Assembly (NCBI GenBank): GCA_050251815.1
Contig: JBFWMB010000010.1
Location: forward strand, 1 to 64,000
DNA length: 64,000 nt
Source: GWE2-40-63 sp050251815
Lineage (GTDB): Bacteria > Bacteroidota > Bacteroidia > Bacteroidales > SZUA-534
Direction: 5' to 3'
The position numbers and the translations under genes were made by a program. Under the pieces are notes generated by a model that made no database searches, was not told the DNA's origin, and saw only the letters and a program-made list of their open reading frames with translations. Below, in pieces: positions 7,785 to 16,127 of this stretch. Each line of letters starts with the position of its first letter. Position 1 is the stretch's first letter.

Positions 7785-8156
7785 ATGGAATTAAATCAAA
7801 TAACCCACGAAATACTCGACTCAGCTTATAAGGTACACACCGCTTTAGGTCCCGGCCTGTTGGAATCGGCGTATCAGGCATGTTTGGTTTATGAATTACG
7901 TAAAAAGGGATTGAAGGTGGAATCTGAAAAGCCCGTTCCCATTATTTATGAAGAAGTAAAACTCGATTGTGGGTACCGCCTGGATATTTTGGTGGAAAAC
8001 CAGGTAGTAGTAGAATTAAAGACCGTAGATGCCTTTACCGAGGTGCATACCGCACAGGTATTGACCTACCTTAAGTTTAGCGGGAAAAAGGTGGGCTTAC
8101 TGTTAAACTTTAATGTGAAAAGCTTAAAAAACGGAATTAAAAGGTTTGTTTTGTAA
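7785..8156 (+). CDS. GxxExxY family protein
   Basis: The 123-residue protein matches the GxxExxY family by its GPGLLESAYQACL motif near residue 22-34. The following region (YRLDILVENQVVVELKT) has the D-x(n)-ExK spacing of PD-(D/E)XK nuclease-like proteins. No experimental role is known to me. Members are short stand-alone proteins often found scattered in Bacteroidota, Planctomycetes and Nostoc genomes. Here the gene is flanked on both sides by runs of an ACACTGTGT repeat, and it separates the sugar-synthesis genes from the flippase gene. It has no evident part in polysaccharide making and looks like a repeat-bounded insertion. Confidence 0.85.
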   Translation: MELNQITHEILDSAYKVHTALGPGLLESAYQACLVYELRKKGLKVESEKPVPIIYEEVKLDCGYRLDILVENQVVVELKTVDAFTEVHTAQVLTYLKFSGKKVGLLLNFNVKSLKNGIKRFVL

Positions 8157-8162
8157 AAATTA

Positions 8163-8209
8163 GTTTCACAGTGTTACACGGTGTACTACACTGTGTTACA
8201 CAGTGTAAC
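8163..8209. repeat. ACACTGTGT-type repeat, right flank of the GxxExxY gene
   Basis: TTTCACAGTGTTACACGGTG and ACACTGTGTTACACAGTGTAAC form a second run of the same self-complementary unit, ending about 14 bases before the flippase start. Confidence 0.7.
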
Positions 8210-8223
8210 CTTTAATTTAGATT

Positions 8224-9708
8224 ATGTCTGAGAACCAGTCTTCGTACCGGCAAATAATGAAAGCCACTTCGCTGTTTGGAGGGGTGCAGGTTTTTAAAAT
8301 TATTATTCAAATTGTGCAGTCAAAAGTAGTAGCCCTACTACTTGGCCCACATGGTATGGGGATTATCGGACTGCTTAATTCTAACTTGCAATTACTTGCA
8401 GGACTTACCAACTTTGGTTTGGGAACAAGTGCAGTTAAAAACATATCAGAAGCACATGCCACTGGTGACCGTAAAAAAGTTGCATTGGTGGTTTGGGTGC
8501 TACGCAAACTTGTATGGGCTACCGGATTATTAGGAGCTGTTTTAACCCTGGTTTTTTCTTCCTGGTTAAGTGAAATTACCTTTGGTAACCGGGACTATAC
8601 TATGGCTTTTGTTTGGATTTCTTGCACCTTATTGTTTAACCAGTTAAGTGCGGGTCAATTGGTTCTTCTACAAGGTTTGAGGCAACTTAAACATTTAGCG
8701 AATGCCAATCTTACCGGCTCATTACTGGGTTTAGTAATAGCTATTCCACTTTATTACTATTACCGCATTGAAGGTATTGTACCTGTAATTATTGCCACAT
8801 CACTGGCCAATATGGTTCGCTCCTGGTATTTTGCGCGAAAAGTTACCCTTGAGAAACCCATATCCAATAAACAGGAAGAAAAAGCTGCGGGGAAAGAAAT
8901 GCTTAAAATGGGCTTTATGTTAAGTCTGAGTGGGTTATTAACTATTGGTACAGCGTACTTATTACGTATTTTTATAAGTAGAACCGGCGATGTAGCTCAG
9001 GTTGGACTATATGCCGCTGGTTTTGCCATTATTGAATCCTATGTGGGCCTGGTGTTTTCTGCCATGTCAACCGACTATTACCCAAAATTATCTGCAATTA
9101 ATAAGGACAATGAAAAAGTACGTACACTGGTAAGTCAGCAGGCTACCATAGCCATACTAATACTAATGCCCATTATTGTTGTTTTTATAATCTTTTCAAA
9201 AGTAATTATTCAAATACTTTATTCCACTCAGTTTTTAGCTATTGAGCAAATGCTTAACTGGGCTATTATGGGGATGTTATTACGTGGTGTATCGTGGTCG
9301 ATGGGCTTTATTTTATTTGCTAAAAGTGATTCTTCGTTGTTTTTAAAAACAGCCCTTGGCTTTAACACATTATTTCTACTTATTAATCTGGCAGGTTACC
9401 ATTGGGGGGGACTTACCGGGTTAGGCATTACTTTTTTAATAAACTATAGCATACACTTTGTTGTTTTATTGGGGTTAACCAAAAAAAGGTATGAATTCTA
9501 TTTTGATAAACTGTTTTACAAATTGTTACTTATAACCGGATTAATTGTACTCTTGAGTTTTTCGATAAGTTTTATAAGTAAACCTTTTTTAAAATATATA
9601 TTTGGTGCAGTTATTATACTAATAGCAACTGCTTATGCTTTATATGAACTGGATAAACGAATGAATTTAAAAGAAATACTAAGAAAACTTAAAAACCGAA
9701 AACAATAA
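8224..9708 (+). CDS. Wzx-like O-antigen/polysaccharide flippase
   Basis: The 494-residue product is a polytopic membrane protein of the MATE-like polysaccharide transporter family, with about 12-14 hydrophobic segments and the usual N-terminal SLFGGVQVFKIIIQIVQSKV followed by LLGPHGMGIIGLL. In this family it would move undecaprenyl-diphosphate-linked repeat units from the cytoplasmic to the periplasmic face of the inner membrane. The Lys/Arg-rich tail KEILRKLKNRKQ is cytoplasmic in family models. It is two bases upstream of an acyltransferase gene, so they are likely co-transcribed. A second flippase lies near 41 kb, so this one probably serves the present locus. Confidence 0.88.
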   Translation: MSENQSSYRQIMKATSLFGGVQVFKIIIQIVQSKVVALLLGPHGMGIIGLLNSNLQLLAGLTNFGLGTSAVKNISEAHATGDRKKVALVVWVLRKLVWATGLLGAVLTLVFSSWLSEITFGNRDYTMAFVWISCTLLFNQLSAGQLVLLQGLRQLKHLANANLTGSLLGLVIAIPLYYYYRIEGIVPVIIATSLANMVRSWYFARKVTLEKPISNKQEEKAAGKEMLKMGFMLSLSGLLTIGTAYLLRIFISRTGDVAQVGLYAAGFAIIESYVGLVFSAMSTDYYPKLSAINKDNEKVRTLVSQQATIAILILMPIIVVFIIFSKVIIQILYSTQFLAIEQMLNWAIMGMLLRGVSWSMGFILFAKSDSSLFLKTALGFNTLFLLINLAGYHWGGLTGLGITFLINYSIHFVVLLGLTKKRYEFYFDKLFYKLLLITGLIVLLSFSISFISKPFLKYIFGAVIILIATAYALYELDKRMNLKEILRKLKNRKQ

Positions 9709-9709
9709 A

Positions 9710-10489
9710 ATGTTACGTTTAATTAAAAAAATCTATAGAGCCTTACGATTAGCTAAGCAAATTAACTGGGTAAAAACGTTGTATTTTAATTTTAAAATGT
9801 TGCCTTTTAACACAGCAAAAAAATTACCCGTGGTTTTTTATGGAAAACATCAATTAAGCGGATTAAACGGAAAGGTTAATATCGTAAATACCCCAATATG
9901 TTTTGGAATTGCAGAATTTGGTCATAATAAGGAGTTAGTAAAGCAGCGGCTAGGCAGGTCTGAATTGCGAATTGATGGTATCTTAAATATTAACGGTAAA
10001 TTTCAAACTGGAAACGACACGGTTATTATTGTGACCAAGGGAGCTGAGTTAAGCATTGGTGATGGTTCCTATTTTGGAGCTAAAACAAAGGTCATTTGCA
10101 CAAAAAAAATAGCCTTAGGAAAGGGATTCCGTTTTGGGTTTGAATCCATTGTTTCGGATTCGAATTACCATTTTACAATTAATTTAGAGACCAATAAAGT
10201 TGAACGTTTTCAAAAGGAAATCACCATTGGTGATTATTGTTGGGTAGGAAATCGATCCTCAATAATGAAAGGGACAAATACGCCAAACTATTTGATAGTT
10301 GCTTCAAATAGCGTATTAAATAAAGATTATACCCAGACCATAGCTGAATACAGCTTAATCGGTGGCATTCCGGCTAAACTAATAAAAAATAATATCGTAC
10401 GTGTTTTTGATGGACGTGTTGAAAGTGAGATTGCCTTATTTTTTGCAAATAATCCAGATGCAGCCTATTATACTATACCTAAAGAATAA
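9710..10489 (+). CDS. Left-handed beta-helix acyltransferase-like protein
   Basis: This 259-residue protein has hexapeptide-type repeats in its C-terminal two thirds (IGDGSYFGAKTKVICT, IGDYCWVGNRSSIMKGT, NYLIVASNSVLN, YSLIGGIPAKLI). The end resembles sugar O-acetyltransferases of the LbH family. The basic, Tyr/Leu-rich first 50 residues are not part of the repeat fold. The likely substrate is a sugar of the growing repeat unit and the donor acetyl-CoA, but neither is readable here. It follows the flippase gene by one base and precedes a broken GT2 gene. Confidence 0.75.
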   Translation: MLRLIKKIYRALRLAKQINWVKTLYFNFKMLPFNTAKKLPVVFYGKHQLSGLNGKVNIVNTPICFGIAEFGHNKELVKQRLGRSELRIDGILNINGKFQTGNDTVIIVTKGAELSIGDGSYFGAKTKVICTKKIALGKGFRFGFESIVSDSNYHFTINLETNKVERFQKEITIGDYCWVGNRSSIMKGTNTPNYLIVASNSVLNKDYTQTIAEYSLIGGIPAKLIKNNIVRVFDGRVESEIALFFANNPDAAYYTIPKE

Positions 10490-10492
10490 ACA

Positions 10493-10591
10493 ATGACATA
10501 CTCAAATCCTTTAATCTCCATAATTGTAATTACCTATAATTCGGCAAAGTATGTACTGGAAACTTTGGAAAGTGCCAAGGCTCAGACCTAA
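10493..10591 (+). pseudogene. N-terminal stub of a GT2 glycosyltransferase
   Basis: An ATG three bases after the previous stop opens a 32-codon frame. It reads MTYSNPLISIIVITYNSAKY and continues to AKAQT before TAA. ISIIVITYNSAKYVLETLESAKAQT is the first strand and helix of a GT-A family 2 transferase. The rest of the gene is missing, and AT-rich sequence follows before the next gene. It is a deletion or replacement scar, not a working enzyme. Confidence 0.8.
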
Positions 10592-10640
10592 AATGAACAA
10601 TGAACTAATGGTACTGATGTGTTAATATACAGTAATTAAA

Positions 10641-12125
10641 ATGAAATTGAATATTAATGTAATTGAAAAATATTTTGCAAAAATTGTAGATAGAGCAGAA
10701 AATGCTATTTCTTGCAATAAAATTGAGAAAGCATGCAAAGAGTTATATAATGCTTCTTTTTTTGCTTATAGCTTTAATCATATATATGCAGATGAAAGAT
10801 GTGAGAAAATTATACAACAGATATCAAAAGCAGTGTTATACAATAAAACGGATTTTAGCCCAAATAAAAACAGAATAGTATTTTATGATGATTTTTCAAT
10901 CGATAATAGAGGTCTTACCCTGCAATATATAAGAGCGTTAATCAATAATAGAAGTAACTTTCTATATGTTTTTGGTAAAGGAAAAAATTATAGGACTGGA
11001 ACAGCAATAATCGAAGAATTAGAGGCTTATAATGGAGCAAGGATTATTGAGATAAATACAAATTTAAATTATAAAGAAAGAATTTGCAGCATATATGATA
11101 CAATTGCGGATTTTGCACCTGCCAAAGCTTTAATACACATTGCGCCTCAAAGTCTTGATGTAATTGCAGCTTTTTATGCAATTCCTCAGGTATTAAGATT
11201 CAATATTAATCTTACAGATCATGCGTTTTGGTTAGGAAGTTCAATGTTTGATTACAATATAGAATTTAGAAATTATGGGGCAACAGTTTCCTACGAAAAA
11301 CGAGGGTTTAAAGAAAACCAGCTTTTACTATTGCCCTATTATCCTATTTGTATGAATAAGCCTTTTCAAGGATTTCCTGAGCAGGTTAAAGATAAAGTTA
11401 AAATATTTTCTGGTGGTGCGCTTTATAAGGTATATGGTGACCAGGGAAAATATTTTGAGATGATAAAAAGGATTTTAAATGATAATCCCCAAGTTGTTTT
11501 TCTTTATGCAGGAGAGGGGAAAAGAAAATACTTTAATGATTTCATTCGAAAAAATAAACTTAGCGATAGAGTATTTTTGTTAGGAAATAGAATTGATATA
11601 AATGAAGTATTCAAAAACTCAGATATTTATCTGGGAACTTATCCATTTACAGGAGGGCTCATGTCGCAATATGCAGCAGTAAATGAGATACCTATTTTAG
11701 CATATACTGAACCAAGATACCAGACAAACTATGTAGAAGAAATTATTTGCCATCAAGAATATAAAAAGATTACTTTTGATGATTTGTCTGAATTTTATGA
11801 AGCAGCTAATAAATTATGTTCAGATAAAAAAGTAAGACAAGAGTATGGTGAAAAGCTAAAGCAATGTGTGATACCACAAGAACAATTTGAGAAAGAATTA
11901 AAACACATTCTTGACCACAACAAATCAATACGTAGTTGTAAGATTAATGAAGAAATTGATTATAATGCATTTGCAGATCTTTATATTGAAGTTGAAAATA
12001 AATTTCAATCAACTGTTACACTTTTTTTATTTAAATGCTATAGGTTTAAAACGTTATTTTTATTTCCAATATTCTTTTTTCGCTCATTTAAGCCGGTTAT
12101 AATGAGAATAATCAATAAAAAATAA
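10641..12125 (+). CDS. GT-B type glycosyltransferase (GT4-like), low GC
   Basis: The 494-residue protein has a C-terminal half typical of GT-B enzymes: VKIFSGGALYKVYGDQGKYFEMIKRIL, FLYAGEGKRKYF, DRVFLLGNR, and FKNSDIYLGTYPFTGGLMSQYAAVNEIPILAY. The N-terminal 100 residues are a helical extension, and the last 30 are hydrophobic and basic. It probably adds a sugar to the lipid-linked repeat unit; the sugar is unknown. The gene is visibly more AT-rich than the genes before it and follows directly on a truncated GT2, which suggests replacement by transfer. Confidence 0.75.
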   Translation: MKLNINVIEKYFAKIVDRAENAISCNKIEKACKELYNASFFAYSFNHIYADERCEKIIQQISKAVLYNKTDFSPNKNRIVFYDDFSIDNRGLTLQYIRALINNRSNFLYVFGKGKNYRTGTAIIEELEAYNGARIIEINTNLNYKERICSIYDTIADFAPAKALIHIAPQSLDVIAAFYAIPQVLRFNINLTDHAFWLGSSMFDYNIEFRNYGATVSYEKRGFKENQLLLLPYYPICMNKPFQGFPEQVKDKVKIFSGGALYKVYGDQGKYFEMIKRILNDNPQVVFLYAGEGKRKYFNDFIRKNKLSDRVFLLGNRIDINEVFKNSDIYLGTYPFTGGLMSQYAAVNEIPILAYTEPRYQTNYVEEIICHQEYKKITFDDLSEFYEAANKLCSDKKVRQEYGEKLKQCVIPQEQFEKELKHILDHNKSIRSCKINEEIDYNAFADLYIEVENKFQSTVTLFLFKCYRFKTLFLFPIFFFRSFKPVIMRIINKK

Positions 12126-12126
12126 G

Positions 12127-12759
12127 ATGAGATATATTTTTAAATTGTTTTTAAGTATTAGTGGATTCATAGGCTGGATTACACATTTCTTTTACAATTC
12201 TAGTTTAGAATATTCTTTCTATATAAATAGAAGAGTGTTTATTACCCAGCTAAAGAAAGGGGCATTCAAAACTTTTGGAAAAAATTCCCTACTAGGGCTT
12301 CATGCAACTTATATTAAATCTCAATTTATTTCCATTGGAGATAATAGCAGTATATGTAATGGAACTGAACTTAGTTGTAGTGTAATTGAAAACAGTAAAG
12401 CTCCTGAGCTTATAATTGGCGATAATGTTTCCATTGGTGAATATTCACATATTACCTGTGCGAATAAGTTAGTAATTGGAAATGGTGTATTAACGGGAAA
12501 AAGAATTCTAATTACCGATAACGCCCATGGAGCATCTGTAAGAAAAGAAATGGAAATAGCGCCTATGTTAAGACCCGTAGTTTCAGGTGGTCCGGTACTA
12601 ATTGAAGATAATGTTTGGATTGGCGAAATGGCTTGTATTATGCCAAATGTGCATATTGGTAAAGGAGCCGTAATTGCAGCCAATGCAGTGGTTACCAAAG
12701 ACGTACCGGCATATGCGGTAGTTGCCGGTATTCCAGCTAAAATTGTAAAGCAATTATAA
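12127..12759 (+). CDS. Hexapeptide-repeat O-acetyltransferase
   Basis: The 210-residue protein is a maltose/galactoside O-acetyltransferase-like LbH enzyme. It shows ISIGDNSSICNGTELSC, IGDNVSIGEYSHITC, the catalytic-type DNAHG motif and the closing VWIGEMACIMPNVHIGKG, AVVAGIPAKIV. The first 40 residues hold a hydrophobic segment (LFLSISGFIGWITHFFY) that may tether it to the membrane. It is one base after the preceding GT gene and 13 before a WbsX-like gene. It likely acetylates a sugar hydroxyl of the repeat unit. Confidence 0.82.
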   Translation: MRYIFKLFLSISGFIGWITHFFYNSSLEYSFYINRRVFITQLKKGAFKTFGKNSLLGLHATYIKSQFISIGDNSSICNGTELSCSVIENSKAPELIIGDNVSIGEYSHITCANKLVIGNGVLTGKRILITDNAHGASVRKEMEIAPMLRPVVSGGPVLIEDNVWIGEMACIMPNVHIGKGAVIAANAVVTKDVPAYAVVAGIPAKIVKQL

Positions 12760-12772
12760 ATTTGATACAGTA

Positions 12773-13894
12773 ATGAAAGTAATACCGGTTTATTTACCTC
12801 AATTTCATCGGATTCCAGAGAATGATACCTGGTGGGGGGAAGGCTTTACGGAATGGGTAAATGTAAAAAAAGCCAAGCCTTTGTTTGAGGGCCATTATCA
12901 ACCCCGAATTCCTTTAGATGAAAATTATTACGATTTAACAGATATAGAAGCGTTAAAGTGGCAATGCAAATTAGCCAAAGAACATGGTATTTATGGCTTT
13001 TGCTTTTACCATTATTGGTTTAACGGAAAATTATTATTGGAAAAGCCCATGGAGTTATTGTTGGCCCATCCCGAATTAGATATTCGATATTGTGTCTCCT
13101 GGGCGAATCATAATTGGGACGATGGTTGGAAAGCTTCTGCAGGGAATGAAACCACATTAATATCTCATGATTTTGATGATGAGGAAGATTGGGTGCTTCA
13201 TTTTAATTATTTGCTGCAGTTTTTTAAAGATCCCAGGTATATTTCAGAGGATAATAAACCTTTGTTTATAATCTACATACCCAATATTATCGGGAAACTA
13301 AATAAAATGCTTGCATTATGGGACCAGATGGCCAAAGATGCCGGTTTTAAAGGGTTAAAATTTGCTTTTCAAAGCGCCATGTCCTATCATTCCAAAGGAT
13401 GGGATCGTTCCAAATTTGATTATGCCATCGAATTCCAACCCGGGTTTATTAATAATAAAAAGAGTTGGTTGTATCGCTTAAATTTTATGAAATATAGTAA
13501 ACATATTAAAGCAATGTTTGGTATAAAAAAGCGAATGGTGCGAAATAATAAAGGTGTCACCTTTCAAGATTATGATGATACCTGGAATAGAATCCTAAGC
13601 AGTAAGCCTTCCGCCACTAATGCGATCCCTTCGGCATTTGTTGATTGGGACAACACGCCTCGAAAATTGGATCGGGGCAACGTGTATCTTGGCGCATCAC
13701 CTGAAAAGTTTAAAACGTATTTTAAAGCATTGGTTCAGAAAACCCGGGAAGAATATAAGCAGGATAAAATTTTTGTCTTTGCCTGGAATGAGTGGGCCGA
13801 AGGGGGCTATTTGGAACCGGATGAAAAATTTGGGACTGGTTACTTACGAGCTATTAAAGATATTTTGGAGGAAGAAAATGAGATTGTGTTATAG
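12773..13894 (+). CDS. WbsX-like glycan enzyme (GH99-like fold)
   Basis: The 373-residue protein matches the WbsX family: VIPVYLPQFHRIPENDTWWG at the start, then GFTEWVNVKKAKPLF, YGFCFYHYWFNGK, CVSWANHNW and the hallmark FAWNEWAEGGYLEPD near the C terminus. The family is annotated in O-antigen loci and resembles glycoside hydrolase family 99 (endo-mannosidase). Whether it hydrolyses or transfers is not established. No signal peptide is seen, so it would act in the cytoplasm or at the inner face of the membrane. Confidence 0.88.
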   Translation: MKVIPVYLPQFHRIPENDTWWGEGFTEWVNVKKAKPLFEGHYQPRIPLDENYYDLTDIEALKWQCKLAKEHGIYGFCFYHYWFNGKLLLEKPMELLLAHPELDIRYCVSWANHNWDDGWKASAGNETTLISHDFDDEEDWVLHFNYLLQFFKDPRYISEDNKPLFIIYIPNIIGKLNKMLALWDQMAKDAGFKGLKFAFQSAMSYHSKGWDRSKFDYAIEFQPGFINNKKSWLYRLNFMKYSKHIKAMFGIKKRMVRNNKGVTFQDYDDTWNRILSSKPSATNAIPSAFVDWDNTPRKLDRGNVYLGASPEKFKTYFKALVQKTREEYKQDKIFVFAWNEWAEGGYLEPDEKFGTGYLRAIKDILEEENEIVL

Positions 13895-13954
13895 TTCTTT
13901 ATTGGTAGGATATATAAGGAAGCACTAATCTCAAAAAATTATTTCAAAAAGAAA

Positions 13955-15184
13955 ATGAAACAAATAGTTTATCAACACTCTAATGTAAATACTTTAAATA
14001 GGAGAATAGCTACATTTTATTTGGTAATTATGCTTATCCAAATAATTCCTTTGGAAGGTAATAATATTAGTAATATTAAAGTAGGTGCTATGGCAATGGC
14101 TGCAGTTTTTACAGTATGGCGTACTTTTTATATTTCTAAAGCCACCATATGGATTATATTTTATCTTGGGTCTGTTCTATTGAGTGCAGTAGTTATTAAC
14201 TACAATTATAGAAGCAGTACCTTGATATATTTTGCCCTGTTTTTGGTTATGTTTAATATGTACTATGGACTTATAAATAATGGAGCCTTTACTTCTGAAT
14301 TCTTTATAAAGCTGATTAAATGGCTAATATATGCCTATACTATTACTTTAATTGTACAGCAAGTAACAAATTTTGCAGGAATTGGCGAATATGCAATTGT
14401 TAACAAATTTTTTGTATCCCCTGAAAGAGGGATGTTAGTTGGAAATTCCCTTTCATTAGAACCCTCCCATTCAGGGCGTATTCTTGCTTTTGCATTTTAT
14501 GTCTTTTTAAAACTAAATGAATTAAAAAATGGAAGACCATTAGCTATCAGTCAGTTAATTGGTAATGAAAACCGCTGGTTTACTTTGGGTTTTTTATGGA
14601 GCATGACAACTATGGGCAGTGGTACAGCCTTTGTTGCCCTTATCATAATTTCCCTGTATTTTATAAAGTTGCGCTATGCCATGTTTATAGTTCCAACTTT
14701 TTATAGCTTATATATAGCTATACCCTATATTGATAATTTTTCATTGAACCGGGCCCGCATTGCCATTGAAGCCACATTAACAGGTGATGCCGAAGTTGTG
14801 AAAGAGGCAGATGGAAGTGCCGCGGTAAGAATAAACCCTATGATAAATACTCTGAAAACATTAGATTTAACAGATTCAAAACAATGGTTTGGTTATGGCA
14901 CAGATACCGGTAATAATTTGGGTTTTTACTCAGAAAAAAAACAAGTAGGAATAATTAATGACTATGGCTTACTGTCCTTTATTATAGGAGTTTGCCTGAT
15001 ATCGGTTTGCTGTATTACCCGTTTTTTTAGTATTGAAACCCTGTTGATATTGGCTTTATTATCTTTCACAGCCTCCAATATTGCTTATATATGGGGGTGT
15101 TATATGTTATTGGTTCCTTTAAAGTATTTTTATAAACAACATGCAAGAAAAAATCGAATTAACACTGGCCGTTTGCGCCTATAA
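13955..15184 (+). CDS. Wzy-like O-antigen polymerase
   Basis: The 409-residue product is an integral membrane protein with about 10-11 hydrophobic segments and a large soluble loop at about residues 265-320 (RARIAIEATLTGDAEVVK, WFGYGTDTGNN), the usual plan of Wzy polymerases. Such proteins join flipped repeat units in the periplasm. Sequence similarity among Wzy proteins is low, so the call rests on topology and on lying in the same locus as a flippase. Its end overlaps the next GT gene by 44 bases in another frame. It is AT-rich. Confidence 0.75.
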   Translation: MKQIVYQHSNVNTLNRRIATFYLVIMLIQIIPLEGNNISNIKVGAMAMAAVFTVWRTFYISKATIWIIFYLGSVLLSAVVINYNYRSSTLIYFALFLVMFNMYYGLINNGAFTSEFFIKLIKWLIYAYTITLIVQQVTNFAGIGEYAIVNKFFVSPERGMLVGNSLSLEPSHSGRILAFAFYVFLKLNELKNGRPLAISQLIGNENRWFTLGFLWSMTTMGSGTAFVALIIISLYFIKLRYAMFIVPTFYSLYIAIPYIDNFSLNRARIAIEATLTGDAEVVKEADGSAAVRINPMINTLKTLDLTDSKQWFGYGTDTGNNLGFYSEKKQVGIINDYGLLSFIIGVCLISVCCITRFFSIETLLILALLSFTASNIAYIWGCYMLLVPLKYFYKQHARKNRINTGRLRL

Positions 15185-16121
15185 CTGTGAGCGGTATATT
15201 AAAGATACCCTGAACAGTATTATGGCTCAAACCTTTCAAAACTTTGATTTGCTGCTAATCAATGATTGTTCTACGGACAATACCCTGAAAGTAATTGAAC
15301 GATTTTTTGAAATGAATCCACGTCAACATGAAATTATAAATTTTGAGCAAAACCAGGGTATAGGTTATGCGCGGCATTATGCCGAAAGATACGCTAAGAC
15401 CAAATATCTGCTTTTTATCGATGCCGACGATCTTCCCTATCCAACATTGGTTGAAAAGCTTTATAACAAAATTGAAAGTGATACCGATTTAATGGCAGTG
15501 GGTTGTTATCTGGAGTATATTGACCAGCATGGTAAAAAAATCGGAGGCGGGCAGTTTTTAGGTGAAAAGACCAAGGAGGGCTTTATTGAAAAATCCTCAA
15601 AGAACAAACGGATTTTTATTGGCATTAGTACCATTTATAACCGGGAGCTATCCTTATCTGTAGGTGGGTTTACCATTGATGGGTTCCCCGACGGCAAGCC
15701 AAGATATCGAGATTATTGTGAGGATTTGGACTTGTGGACGCGGATGAGCGATTTATATACAAAAGGAAAAGCAATTGTAGTTATACCAGAAATACTGTAT
15801 CAATATCGGAAAATGGTAGGAACAACATCCCAAAATACTTTTGCCATGAGTCTAAAAATGAAGTATGTAAAATTCAACCTTCTCCGAAGAAGAGGTGGAG
15901 AAAAGGATCTTGCTTTTGTTGATTTTTACAATTCGTTGTCGGAGAAAGAGCTGAAGAAATTGAAACACGACTCGATTGTTGCTGATGCTTTGCGTCAGGG
16001 GGCATTTTTGCTAAAAAAAGGCCATGTTCTAAAAGGTAGCTATTACATTTTAAAGTCTATCGTAATGCAACCAGGCTATCTTTGGGAAAAATTAAAGAAA
16101 AACTCTGGAGTATTAAGATAG
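15141..16121 (+). CDS. GT2 family glycosyltransferase
   Basis: The 326-residue GT-A enzyme begins IELTLAVCAYNCERYIKDTLNSI, with LLINDCSTDNT and the metal-binding DADD (LLFIDADDLPYP). A central acidic motif YCEDLDLWTRM supplies the ED pair typical of inverting GT2 enzymes. It would transfer a nucleotide-activated sugar to the lipid-linked acceptor in the cytoplasm. The start lies inside the end of the polymerase gene, so the two are probably translationally coupled. Confidence 0.88.
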   Translation: MQEKIELTLAVCAYNCERYIKDTLNSIMAQTFQNFDLLLINDCSTDNTLKVIERFFEMNPRQHEIINFEQNQGIGYARHYAERYAKTKYLLFIDADDLPYPTLVEKLYNKIESDTDLMAVGCYLEYIDQHGKKIGGGQFLGEKTKEGFIEKSSKNKRIFIGISTIYNRELSLSVGGFTIDGFPDGKPRYRDYCEDLDLWTRMSDLYTKGKAIVVIPEILYQYRKMVGTTSQNTFAMSLKMKYVKFNLLRRRGGEKDLAFVDFYNSLSEKELKKLKHDSIVADALRQGAFLLKKGHVLKGSYYILKSIVMQPGYLWEKLKKNSGVLR

Positions 16122-16127
16122 TATGCT

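Noticed and set aside
12321..12698. Minus-strand frame inside the hexapeptide acyltransferase gene
   Set aside because: The repeat structure of the acyltransferase keeps the opposite frame open; there is no independent coding signal.
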